Shown in pieces: positions 8,114 through 14,419 of a stretch of 14,523 bases of DNA. This DNA is from DAOTVD01 sp034437075 (lineage in GTDB: Bacteria > Chloroflexota > Anaerolineae > Aggregatilineales > J027). Position numbers and translations under genes: made by a program. How positions within the stretch are numbered: position 1 is the stretch's first letter; every line of letters starts with the position of its first letter. The stretch lies in contig DAOTVD010000370.1 in NCBI GenBank assembly GCA_034437075.1, forward strand, positions 1 through 14,523, read 5' to 3'. The notes beneath the pieces were generated by a model. The model saw only the letters and a list, made by a program, of their open reading frames with translations. It ran no database searches and had not been told where the DNA came from.

Positions 8114-8132
8114 AGAAAACTCCGTTTTGTGT
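8110..8132 (-). promoter_or_regulatory. Predicted mRNA hairpin covering the lipA ribosome site and start codon
   Basis: In the lipA mRNA, bases 8128-8124 (AAAAC) pair with 8120-8116 (GTTTT) around a 3-base GGA loop. After a two-base bulge, 8132-8129 (ACAC) pairs with 8113-8110 (GTGT). The GTG start codon would be fully paired and the GGAG ribosome site would lie in and beside the tight loop. This nine-pair, mostly A-U helix is seen by eye, with no folding energy calculated. It could hold translation low until opened by ribosomes, temperature or a protein. Its function is inference. Confidence 0.4.
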
Positions 8133-8154
8133 TATCACTTCCGTGCGTGTGCCG

Positions 8155-8183
8155 ATTATAACAGCTAGCCGCCAGCCCGTTTA
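8155..8183 (-). promoter_or_regulatory. Promoter of the lipA-phzF operon
   Basis: On the minus strand a perfect TATAAT (8160-8155) is preceded by TGT, making an extended -10 element, TGTTATAAT. Seventeen bases upstream, TAAACG (8183-8178) is a weak -35 match (3 of 6). Transcription would begin near 8148, giving a leader of about 35 bases to the lipA GTG. The -35 overlaps the stop codon of the Uma2 remnant. This is the only convincing promoter I find upstream of the packed left-hand gene set. Confidence 0.6.
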
Positions 8184-8381
8184 GTCCTCTGGAAAGAGTT
8201 CACTAATGGTTATCTGCAAGCCAGGCAACTCGTCTGCGCCTGTTAGCGTGTCTGTTGCGGTTAACAAATGGCGTTCTGCGGTGGTCAACACCTCGACCAG
8301 GCGCTTAGCAGCAGGATACACTAACCACACCATGCGCGCCCCATGAGCCGGATAAAACACGACACCCTGCTTACCACCCAC
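8181..8381 (-). pseudogene. C-terminal remnant of a Uma2-family (DUF820) nuclease-like protein
   Basis: The short frame, 66 residues from a GTG, contains PAHGARMVWLVYPAAKRLVE followed by a threonine-rich strand and ADELPGLQITISELF. This is the standard ending of Uma2 proteins: a VW-V-P hinge, a DTL-type strand, LPGF and V-ELF. Full Uma2 proteins are about 190 residues, and the catalytic PD-(D/E)XK half normally lies upstream. Here that half is absent: the frame reaches a stop within 16 codons above the GTG, and the same bases encode the end of the CapA-like protein. The hinge aspartate is also Tyr. I read it as a decayed 3' fragment left by a deletion or rearrangement. Translation as a small protein is possible, but no convincing ribosome site is present. 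Confidence 0.6.
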
Positions 8382-9987
8382 TCGCTTGAAAGATCGTATC
8401 CAAAAAGTTAGCGCGCTCGAAGGCGGTCATGGGGCGCGGGCAGCAAAAATCCTCGATGAGGCCCGTATACAACACCACGCTAATGACCCGCCCCTCATGC
8501 AAAATCAGCTTGTCGATAAACATTTGGCGCGTGCCGATTTCCTGCATCTGGTCAAAAAAGAGATTGCCCAGGCCATGATGCAAAAATGATCCCTGGTGGA
8601 AGGTGAAGCCCTGCGGCTGATGCGCCTGGCTGCCGATCACCACATCCGCGCCCCAGTTGGCATACAGTTGAAAACGGCGCAATTGGCCCACCCCCACCGA
8701 ATAGCGATAGTATTCGAATTCTTGCACGGACATCACCACGACATCGACCGTATCGGCTAGGCGCGGTAATTCCTGCGCCAAATAGTCGTTATCGCATTCC
8801 GCCGCGCCGACGCGCGTCTCGGTGGCCCAGGCGCCGATTGGGCCGGGCACATTACAGCCGATGAACGCGACCGTATTGCCGTTGGCTTCCACGATGAGCG
8901 CATCGCGGGCGTCTTCGGGATCGTAGCCGCCGCCATAGAAGCCCATGGCGTTTTCTTCGTAAAGCCCCAGGCTATAGCGCAACGCGCCCGGTCCGTAATC
9001 ATTGACATGATTCCCCGTGAGTTCGACCACGTTCACGCCCATATGCAGTAATAATTCGAGATATTCGGGCTGCGAACAGAAAATCACGCTCCCGCTGAAG
9101 GGATCGGGCGGGCCGCAATTTTCCGTAAAGGCAACTTCGTTACTCGTGTGGATGATGTGCGCGTCCGCGATAAACTCCATGATGCCATCCGCTGGGCGGG
9201 TGAGGCCGAGTTCTTCCATTTTGAAGGCGGTCGCGCGCGTGAGGGCCGTCACGCCACTGAGCACCACCCGCCCGAGCCGCGCGGGGTTACGGTTGCGCGC
9301 TGGCCAGGTATCTTGCGCCGCCAGATCATCCGCCGCACGGGCCAGGCGGTCGCCGTCGCCTTTCAGGTTGATGGTCGCCGTCAGGGGATAATCCGCCGGG
9401 ATAAAATCATCACCAAAGACGTCATATTGATCCAACGCCAGGACTTTGACTTGTGGCACCAGCGTCTCGAAGCCCATGATGCCCCAGCCATAAGGCCGCG
9501 TGGCCCATAGCTCATCCGGGATGGCCTCGCTGCCGCCGACGAAGCGTAACGGCACGCTGGGGTCGGGCGTGCCCAGCAGGCTGAGCATCGCGCGGTAGGT
9601 TTCATTAGAAGCCACGAAGGCGGGTGCGGTGCCATCCGGGGTGAGTCCGCGCAGCGCGGCGAGGTCACCCGCCCAATAGGCCTGAATGTCCGGCCAGCGA
9701 ATGTTATCAGCCGTGCTGGCAAAAGGCACCACGGGCACATACACCCATTCGGCGCTGATGTCGCCGGGTGCTTGCTCATAATCGAGCGCGAGATGGGCAT
9801 CGTCCAGGTCGGTGACCCAGACATAATCCTCTGTGCCAAACAAGGGCACCAAGCCGCGTAAAAGGGTTACGGGCACACTATCCGCAATCCATATGCGCGT
9901 AGGATCAGCATCTTCCTGGCCCCGCACCGAGGCCAACGGCAGCGCCATCAGCATTACCAACATTCCCAACCGCCACCAGCGCAACAT
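8371..9987 (-). CDS. Secreted CapA-like (PGA_cap) protein with extra N-terminal domain
   Basis: The 538-residue product begins with a basic tip and hydrophobic core (to about residue 23) ending in ASVRGQ, a likely cleaved signal peptide. Residues about 27-235 form an additional domain resembling a solute-binding or ABC-substrate-like module, which I cannot name firmly. From about 238 a CapA/calcineurin-like metallophosphatase fold starts at GRVVLSGVTALTRATAF. It continues with HTSNEVAFT, ELTGNHVNDYG (GNH motif), GCNVPGPIGAWATE, GSQAHQPQGF and GLGNLFF. The usual GD metal-ligand motif of the first strand reads SG here, a variant I associate with Chloroflexota homologues. CapA proteins act in poly-gamma-glutamate or other envelope polymer handling, but no capBC genes are seen. 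I chose the ATG at 9987, with GAGGAG at 9993-9998 just upstream, over a GTG at 9993. Confidence 0.85.
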   Translation of the reverse strand: MLRWWRLGMLVMLMALPLASVRGQEDADPTRIWIADSVPVTLLRGLVPLFGTEDYVWVTDLDDAHLALDYEQAPGDISAEWVYVPVVPFASTADNIRWPDIQAYWAGDLAALRGLTPDGTAPAFVASNETYRAMLSLLGTPDPSVPLRFVGGSEAIPDELWATRPYGWGIMGFETLVPQVKVLALDQYDVFGDDFIPADYPLTATINLKGDGDRLARAADDLAAQDTWPARNRNPARLGRVVLSGVTALTRATAFKMEELGLTRPADGIMEFIADAHIIHTSNEVAFTENCGPPDPFSGSVIFCSQPEYLELLLHMGVNVVELTGNHVNDYGPGALRYSLGLYEENAMGFYGGGYDPEDARDALIVEANGNTVAFIGCNVPGPIGAWATETRVGAAECDNDYLAQELPRLADTVDVVVMSVQEFEYYRYSVGVGQLRRFQLYANWGADVVIGSQAHQPQGFTFHQGSFLHHGLGNLFFDQMQEIGTRQMFIDKLILHEGRVISVVLYTGLIEDFCCPRPMTAFERANFLDTIFQASGW

Positions 9988-10010
9988 AGGCACTCCTCAA
10001 GGTTGCTTCA

Positions 10011-11225
10011 TCAAACTATCGTCAACAGCAGCACCAACCAACTTTCTGGTTCTAGTTGCTGCCCGGCCAATGATAACATCAAGAGCGTGAAGTTATACAG
10101 AAAATGGGTCAGGATGGCGGCGGTCGTGTTGAAATACTTGCGGATGAGGCCGAACACCGCCGCAACGGCAAAAATGATAAGGGTTGCGGGGGTCAGGGCG
10201 TATTGCGTATGCGATAGCACGAAAAAGATGGTCGTAAACCAGAAACCGAAAATGGGCTGCAACGCGCCCCGGTAAGCGATTTCTTCGCCCACGCCCGCCG
10301 TAAAGGCCACCGTGAAGGCCAGGCCGGGTTCATCCACGCTGGCCGCGAGCGCTTCGCTAGCTTCCGTCTGGCGCTGGTAAGTCTCCTCAGAGACGACCAA
10401 TTGCCACAAGATAGACACCGTAAACACAAACAGGATCAAAAAGACCGTCGCGCCCAGCGAGACGAGCAAACCTTGCCAGGTGAGCTTGGTCAGGCCCAGG
10501 CGTTGGAGCACCTGCGCGGGCGAACGGCGGATAAACAAGCCCACACCCATCAAGGGAATGAGCAATAGCGGGATGAAATTCGCAATCAAAACGGAGTAAT
10601 CCACCGCGATCCCTTCGGCCAATCCACTAAGCCCATCCGCCAAAAAGAAGGACATCAATTGAAAGGCTAGAAAGGTCATAGCCAAAATACCCGCCCACAT
10701 ATGCATCATGCTATCGGGGCGGAATCCGCCGTTGGCGCCATGGTCTTCGGGGCCGATTGCAGAACCATCGGGGGCTGGGTTGGGGGGCGGGGCGTCGTCA
10801 TCCCAATTGAGCGTGGGCATTAACATGGGGGTCGGTTGCGCGCGCGCGGGGGCGGGGGCTTGGGGCTTGGGCAAAAAGCGCGCGACCCATTCGCGCACAG
10901 GCTGGAACAAAAACGCGATATTGATCGCGGCGGCGCTTAGGGCCGTCACGATGGCGCCGATGACATTGGCCGTAGAGATGCTATCATCGTCCGGGTCGTC
11001 ACTCTCGGCGTCGGTATCGAGCACCGGGTTGGTTTGCGTATCTTGGAGTTCAACTTCCGATGCGGCCAAACTGAGCGGCACAAAAATGACCATCATGGCC
11101 AGCAAGCCCAAAATCGACATATACAAAATAGGGCGCAAAGCACTTTGTATCTCGGCAAAATTTGCCAGAAGCGTTATAAATCCTAGAATCGATAGGATAA
11201 TAAAGGCGTTTAACCAAACTTCCAC
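10011..11225 (-). CDS. CPBP-family intramembrane glutamic endopeptidase with N-terminal TM extension
   Basis: The 404-residue membrane protein has the three Rce1/Abi-like motifs. EEIAYRG (residues 314-320) gives catalytic Glu314/Glu315 and Arg319, FVLSH (335-339) gives His339, and HFLYN (374-378) gives His374 and Asn378. Three predicted membrane segments at the N-terminus (about 5-21, 33-52 and 88-108) precede a long polar Pro/Ala/Asp-rich linker (about 118-172), unusual for the family. Membrane segments of the protease core then follow from about 175. CPBP enzymes cleave within or near membranes; some process prenylated proteins, others act in bacteriocin immunity or signalling, and no substrate is evident here. 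The GTG start at 11225 has TGAGGA 9 bases upstream. The CapA-like gene begins 23 bases downstream, so the two are probably co-transcribed. Confidence 0.9.
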   Translation of the reverse strand: MEVWLNAFIILSILGFITLLANFAEIQSALRPILYMSILGLLAMMVIFVPLSLAASEVELQDTQTNPVLDTDAESDDPDDDSISTANVIGAIVTALSAAAINIAFLFQPVREWVARFLPKPQAPAPARAQPTPMLMPTLNWDDDAPPPNPAPDGSAIGPEDHGANGGFRPDSMMHMWAGILAMTFLAFQLMSFFLADGLSGLAEGIAVDYSVLIANFIPLLLIPLMGVGLFIRRSPAQVLQRLGLTKLTWQGLLVSLGATVFLILFVFTVSILWQLVVSEETYQRQTEASEALAASVDEPGLAFTVAFTAGVGEEIAYRGALQPIFGFWFTTIFFVLSHTQYALTPATLIIFAVAAVFGLIRKYFNTTAAILTHFLYNFTLLMLSLAGQQLEPESWLVLLLTIV

Positions 11226-11256
11226 AGAAAACCGTCCTCATTTGTTGGATGCGCAG

Positions 11257-11265
11257 ATTCTAGCA
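11257..11265 (-). promoter_or_regulatory. Extended -10 element for the CPBP-capA-like transcript
   Basis: The minus strand reads TGCTAGAAT, a TGn plus TAGAAT element. It would start transcription near 11250, leaving a leader of about 25 bases with a TGAGGA ribosome site (11240-11235) before the GTG at 11225. No good -35 hexamer is visible at 16-18 bases, which fits an extended -10 promoter. Confidence 0.5.
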
Positions 11266-11269
11266 CAAG

Positions 11270-11291
11270 GGTTTGATGACTGGCGCAAACC
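11270..11291. promoter_or_regulatory. Inverted repeat, possible operator, in the divergent promoter region
   Basis: GGTTTG and CAAACC form perfect 6-base arms around a 10-base centre. The centre-to-centre distance (16 bases) suits a dimeric helix-turn-helix protein. The dyad covers the proposed kinase -35 and the place where a CPBP -35 would sit, so one bound protein could affect both directions. No regulator gene is in the window. The repeat is seen; the operator role is inferred. Confidence 0.35.
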
Positions 11292-11306
11292 GACTTACAC
11301 TATAAT
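11273..11306 (+). promoter_or_regulatory. Promoter of the serine/threonine kinase gene
   Basis: TTGATG (11273-11278) lies 17 bases before TACACT (11296-11301), and a perfect TATAAT overlaps at 11301-11306. Either hexamer could serve as the -10. A start near 11310 leaves a leader of about 30 bases containing AGGAG (11329-11333), 7 bases before the ATG. Confidence 0.55.
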
Positions 11307-11340
11307 CATTGCGGCGACAACACAACATAGGAGAACGCCC

Positions 11341-12228
11341 ATGCAGCTTTATCCGGGCGATATTTTCGACGAATTCGAAGTCCTGAAGAAAATTGGCCGG
11401 GGGTCATTTTCGGATGTGTATCTAGCGCATGATACCATCTTGGATCGGGTAGTGGTGCTCAAACAATTGCTGCCGGAGTTGTGTAACAATCAAGACGAAT
11501 GGGATGCGTTCATCCAAGAAGCGCAACTGACCGCCGCGTTACGCCATCCGGGGGTTATCACCGTGCATGGGCTACGCATTGACAACCATTTGCCCTCTGT
11601 GGTGCTGGTGTTGGAATACATGAACGGGGGCACGCTGCGCCAGATGATCGACAAGAAACGCCGCCTGTCGCTAAAGCAGATGTGGAACCTGGGTTTTCAG
11701 ATCGGCAATGCACTCCGGTATCTGCATGACCAAGGCATCATTCACCGCGACCTCAAGCCGGAAAATATCTTGTATTCCAATGAAACAGGCTGGTTTAAGC
11801 TGGCCGATTTTGGGCTGGCCTATAACCCGCAGCGCACCGAATTGGAGGGCATTAACTACGGGCAGCCGGGCACCCTGCGCTATATGTCGCCGGAGCATGC
11901 CCAGGATAAAAACGTGGATACGCGCGCCGATCAATACGCCTTTGCGGTGGTGCTTTACGAAGCGCTGACCGGCGAGTACTACCTGGATGTGGACACGGAC
12001 AATATCGAAGACGAAGAACTCATCGAACATATCAGCCATGACTACCCCTTGCACTTGCCCGCTGTGCATCATGATGCCGTATTGGTGGAAAAACTAGAAG
12101 ATATTTTGCTGCGCGCGCTCAGCAAAACGCCCGACGAGCGCTATCCATCCATCGGACGTTTTTTTCAGGATTTCACGCGGCATATCCGCTATATGGAGAC
12201 ATCCCCCAAACCAACGAATTCCCGCTAA
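11341..12228 (+). CDS. Soluble Hanks-type serine/threonine protein kinase
   Basis: The 295-residue product is little more than a kinase domain and carries every catalytic landmark. The glycine loop is IGRGSFSDVY (18-27), with ATP-binding Lys41 in VVLKQLLPE and helix-C Glu60. The catalytic loop HRDLKPEN spans 135-142 with Asp137, DFG spans 156-158, and the activation-segment end GTLRYMSPE spans 177-185. A GINYGQP stretch in the activation loop may be the phosphorylation region. No membrane helix, PASTA, TPR or other sensor domain follows, so it should act in the cytoplasm, probably on partners encoded nearby or on metabolic enzymes. I start it at the ATG at 11341, which has an AGGAG site and fits family N-termini. 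The frame continues upstream, but only antisense to the CPBP gene. It is divergent from CPBP and 59 bases before ldhA. Confidence 0.95.
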   Translation: MQLYPGDIFDEFEVLKKIGRGSFSDVYLAHDTILDRVVVLKQLLPELCNNQDEWDAFIQEAQLTAALRHPGVITVHGLRIDNHLPSVVLVLEYMNGGTLRQMIDKKRRLSLKQMWNLGFQIGNALRYLHDQGIIHRDLKPENILYSNETGWFKLADFGLAYNPQRTELEGINYGQPGTLRYMSPEHAQDKNVDTRADQYAFAVVLYEALTGEYYLDVDTDNIEDEELIEHISHDYPLHLPAVHHDAVLVEKLEDILLRALSKTPDERYPSIGRFFQDFTRHIRYMETSPKPTNSR

Positions 12229-12236
12229 GGACAATA

Positions 12237-12277
12237 GTTATGGCATAATCTCACTAAGGCACACATAACCCAAGGAG
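12237..12277 (+). promoter_or_regulatory. ldhA upstream region: extended -10, palindrome and ribosome site
   Basis: TGGCATAAT (12241-12249) matches an extended -10 element. It is embedded in the odd palindrome TTATGGCATAA (12238-12248). A further CATAAC (12264-12269) makes an inverted partner for GTTATG (12237-12242). AAGGAG (12272-12277) lies 10 bases before the ATG. No convincing -35 is visible. The palindrome may be an operator, but this rests only on symmetry. Confidence 0.4.
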
Positions 12278-12287
12278 CCCCTCATCC

Positions 12288-13298
12288 ATGAAAGTCGCTG
12301 TCTTTAGCACGAAACCTTACGACCGCCATTATCTGGAACAGGCCAATACGGAGCACGATCACGAATTGACCTTTTTCGAGCCGCGCCTGATGCGTAATAC
12401 GCTGCCGCTAGCGCGTGACTTCGAAGCCATTTGCCCTTTCGTGAACGACGTATTGGATGCCGATAATCTACGCCAATTATCCGATATGGGCATCCGGTTG
12501 ATTGCTTTACGCGCCGCAGGTTTCAACAATATTGACTTGGCCGCCGCCCAACTGCTGGACATCACCATCGCGCGCGTGCCGGCTTATTCGCCATATGCTG
12601 TTGCCGAACATACCGTGGCGCTTATCCTGACGCTCAACCGCAAAATTCACCGCGCCTATGACCGCGTGCGCGATGGCAATTTCTCGCTAGATGGCCTGCT
12701 GGGCTTCGACCTACACAACCGCTGTGTAGGCATCATCGGCACGGGCAAGATTGGCATCATCACCGCCGAGATTTTGAAAGGCTTTGGCACGAATGTCGTG
12801 GCTTACGATCTCTTCCCGAATAAACAATACGAAGAATCAGGCTTATTGAGCTATGTCGATTTGCCCGAACTCTTCAGCAAGTCAGACATCATCAGCCTAC
12901 ATTGCCCGCTCACGCCGGATACCTACCACATTCTGAACACGCGCGCGGTTAACCAGATGAAACCCGGCGTCATGATTATCAATACCAGCCGTGGCGCGCT
13001 CATCGACGCCCAAGCGATGATCGACGGTTTGAAGTCCGAGCAAATTGGCTATTTGGGGCTGGATGTTTACGAAGAAGAAGCCGATTTGTTTTTCGAAGAT
13101 TTCTCCGAACGGGTCATTCAAGACGATGTTTTCGCGCGTTTGCTGACCTTCCCGAACGTGATTATCACCGGGCACCAGGGCTTTTTCACGCGCGAAGCGC
13201 TGCAAAATATCGCCGACACCACCTTGGCCAATATCACCGAATTCGAACAAACCGGGGGTGTGACCCACGAAGTGCGGTTTAGGAGCCATACAAAATAG
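12288..13298 (+). CDS. ldhA: D-lactate dehydrogenase, fermentative LdhA type
   Basis: This enzyme reduces pyruvate to D-lactate with NADH, regenerating NAD in fermentation, and belongs to the D-2-hydroxyacid dehydrogenase family. The 336-residue product follows Escherichia coli LdhA closely from the start (MKVAVFSTKPYDRHYL) and throughout: ALRAAGFNNIDLAAA (73-87), VPAYSPYAVAEH (97-108), the NAD-binding GTGKIG (151-156) and SLHCPLTPDTYHILN. Catalytic residues fall at Arg235 (NTSRGALID), Glu264 (DVYEEE) and His296 (TGHQGF), the same numbers I recall for the E. coli enzyme. The kinship with LdhA is stronger than with phosphoglycerate dehydrogenase, and no regulatory ACT domain is present. An AAGGAG site precedes the ATG. 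Its position between a protein kinase and an MBL hydrolase raises, but does not show, the possibility of phospho-control. Confidence 0.95.
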   Translation: MKVAVFSTKPYDRHYLEQANTEHDHELTFFEPRLMRNTLPLARDFEAICPFVNDVLDADNLRQLSDMGIRLIALRAAGFNNIDLAAAQLLDITIARVPAYSPYAVAEHTVALILTLNRKIHRAYDRVRDGNFSLDGLLGFDLHNRCVGIIGTGKIGIITAEILKGFGTNVVAYDLFPNKQYEESGLLSYVDLPELFSKSDIISLHCPLTPDTYHILNTRAVNQMKPGVMIINTSRGALIDAQAMIDGLKSEQIGYLGLDVYEEEADLFFEDFSERVIQDDVFARLLTFPNVIITGHQGFFTREALQNIADTTLANITEFEQTGGVTHEVRFRSHTK

Positions 13299-13344
13299 CG
13301 TACAATCAATGCCTACGCATCGTAACAGATGGATAGTACGCTAT
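13295..13344 (+). promoter_or_regulatory. 9-bp inverted repeat bridging the ldhA stop and MBL-gene start, with -10-like box
   Basis: ATAGCGTAC (13295-13303) and GTACGCTAT (13336-13344) are perfect reverse complements separated by 32 bases. A second small dyad, ATGC-CTAC-GCAT (13309-13320), lies in the loop. The left arm includes the ldhA TAG, and the right arm includes the first two bases of the MBL ATG. TACAAT (13301-13306) overlaps the left arm and could be a -10. It could be an operator, or a hairpin in an ldhA-MBL mRNA limiting translation. No strong ribosome site is seen. Confidence 0.45.
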
Positions 13345-14389
13345 GTCACATGCACATACTGTGCGCAGCCGCGCCAAACTTCCCCCCATCGAACGTTATC
13401 ATACCGATAACGGCGCCCGTATCTATCGGATGCCGCTGGAGGCATTCCCGAAATTCATCGTCTACAGTTACTTGGTGTTGCAGGGCGGCGCGCCTACGCT
13501 CATCGACACGGGCTCAAATATGGATCGTTCGCACGACGATTTAATCGACGCGATCCATGCCGTGCGCGATCAATTTGACGAGCCGCTAGAAATTGAGGAC
13601 ATCGGGCGCATCATCATCAGCCACGGGCATATCGACCACCACGGCGGGCTGAACCACATTCGCGGGCTGACGGGCGCCGAAGTCGGCATCCATGCTCTGG
13701 ATAAGCGCGTGATCCAAAATTATCAGGAGCGGGTGGTTGTGGCCACGAAGAATCTGCGGATTTTCTTGCAGCGCGCGGGCGTCGAACCCGCCGAAATCGA
13801 GGCGCTGATGGGCATTTATGGCTTCGCCAAGCGCATGTTCAAGGCCGAGCGGGTCGATTTTCTGCTAGAAGAAGATACCGACATCGACGGCATGACCTTT
13901 ATCCATACGCCGGGCCATTGCCCCGGCCAGGTTTGCATCCGCATCGGGGATGTTTTGCTGACCGCCGACCATGTGCTCAGCCGCATCACGCCCCATCAAG
14001 CTCCAGAGAGCATCACACACTATACCGGGCTGGGGCATTACCTGACCGCGCTGGATAAAATCAGCCATGTCGAGGGCATTACGTTGGCGTTGGGCGGCCA
14101 CGAAGACCCGATTTATGATTTTTATGATCGCCTGGACGCCATCCACGCCGACCACCAGCGCAAGCTCGATCAGATTCTGGGTATCTTTGGCGCAGCGGGC
14201 GCGCCGCTGACCATCCAGCAAGTGACGCAACACATGTACCCCAATCAAAGTGGCTACAACGTGCTGTTGGCCATCGAAGAGGCGGGCGCGCATGTCGAAT
14301 ACCTGTACGAGCACGGCTATTTGGCGGTAGCCAATCTGGATGAAGTCGAAGCCCACGATAACCCGGCGCTGCAATACCACCCCGCCTGA
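13343..14389 (+). CDS. MBL-fold metallo-hydrolase with C-terminal helical/winged-helix-like domain
   Basis: The 348-residue product has the metallo-beta-lactamase metal site. HGHIDHHGG (94-102) supplies His94, His96, Asp98 and His99. TPGHCPGQ places His192 and ADHVL places Asp209. LVLQGGAPTLIDTGSNMD (45-62) is the preceding strand motif. After about residue 265 a helical tail (HADHQRKLDQILGIF, then LTIQQVTQHMY) looks like the winged-helix C-terminus of LACTB2-like hydrolases. Proteins of this sort cleave thioesters, phosphoesters or RNA; glyoxalase II would not normally have this tail. I cannot choose a substrate. The ATG at 13343 has only a poor ribosome site (GGA about 10 bases away) and lies in the right arm of an inverted repeat. 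It starts 44 bases after ldhA and may share its transcript. Confidence 0.9.
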   Translation: MSHAHTVRSRAKLPPIERYHTDNGARIYRMPLEAFPKFIVYSYLVLQGGAPTLIDTGSNMDRSHDDLIDAIHAVRDQFDEPLEIEDIGRIIISHGHIDHHGGLNHIRGLTGAEVGIHALDKRVIQNYQERVVVATKNLRIFLQRAGVEPAEIEALMGIYGFAKRMFKAERVDFLLEEDTDIDGMTFIHTPGHCPGQVCIRIGDVLLTADHVLSRITPHQAPESITHYTGLGHYLTALDKISHVEGITLALGGHEDPIYDFYDRLDAIHADHQRKLDQILGIFGAAGAPLTIQQVTQHMYPNQSGYNVLLAIEEAGAHVEYLYEHGYLAVANLDEVEAHDNPALQYHPA

Positions 14390-14413
14390 AAACCCTATGC
14401 GACATGCTAGAAT
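14386..14413 (+). promoter_or_regulatory. Extended -10 promoter immediately before the last lipoprotein gene
   Basis: TGCTAGAAT (14405-14413) is identical to the element before the CPBP gene. CTGAAA (14386-14391), 16 bases upstream of TAGAAT, matches 4 of 6 consensus -35 bases. Transcription would start about at the ATG (14420), so the mRNA may be leaderless. The AAGG at 14414-14417 is only 2 bases from the ATG, too close for a normal ribosome site. Confidence 0.5.
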
Positions 14414-14419
14414 AAGGCC

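Noticed and set aside
7541..8161. A 206-codon plus-strand frame.
   Set aside because: It is antisense to lipA, which has all catalytic motifs. The shadow shows none.
8133..8180. A possible terminator after the Uma2 remnant.
   Set aside because: I see no GC-rich stem followed by a T-run. The bases here are better explained by the lipA promoter and leader.
10708..11340. An upstream in-frame extension of the kinase, which would add about 211 residues.
   Set aside because: The extension is mostly antisense to the CPBP protease, has no recognisable domain and would erase the promoter and AGGAG site found just before the ATG at 11341.
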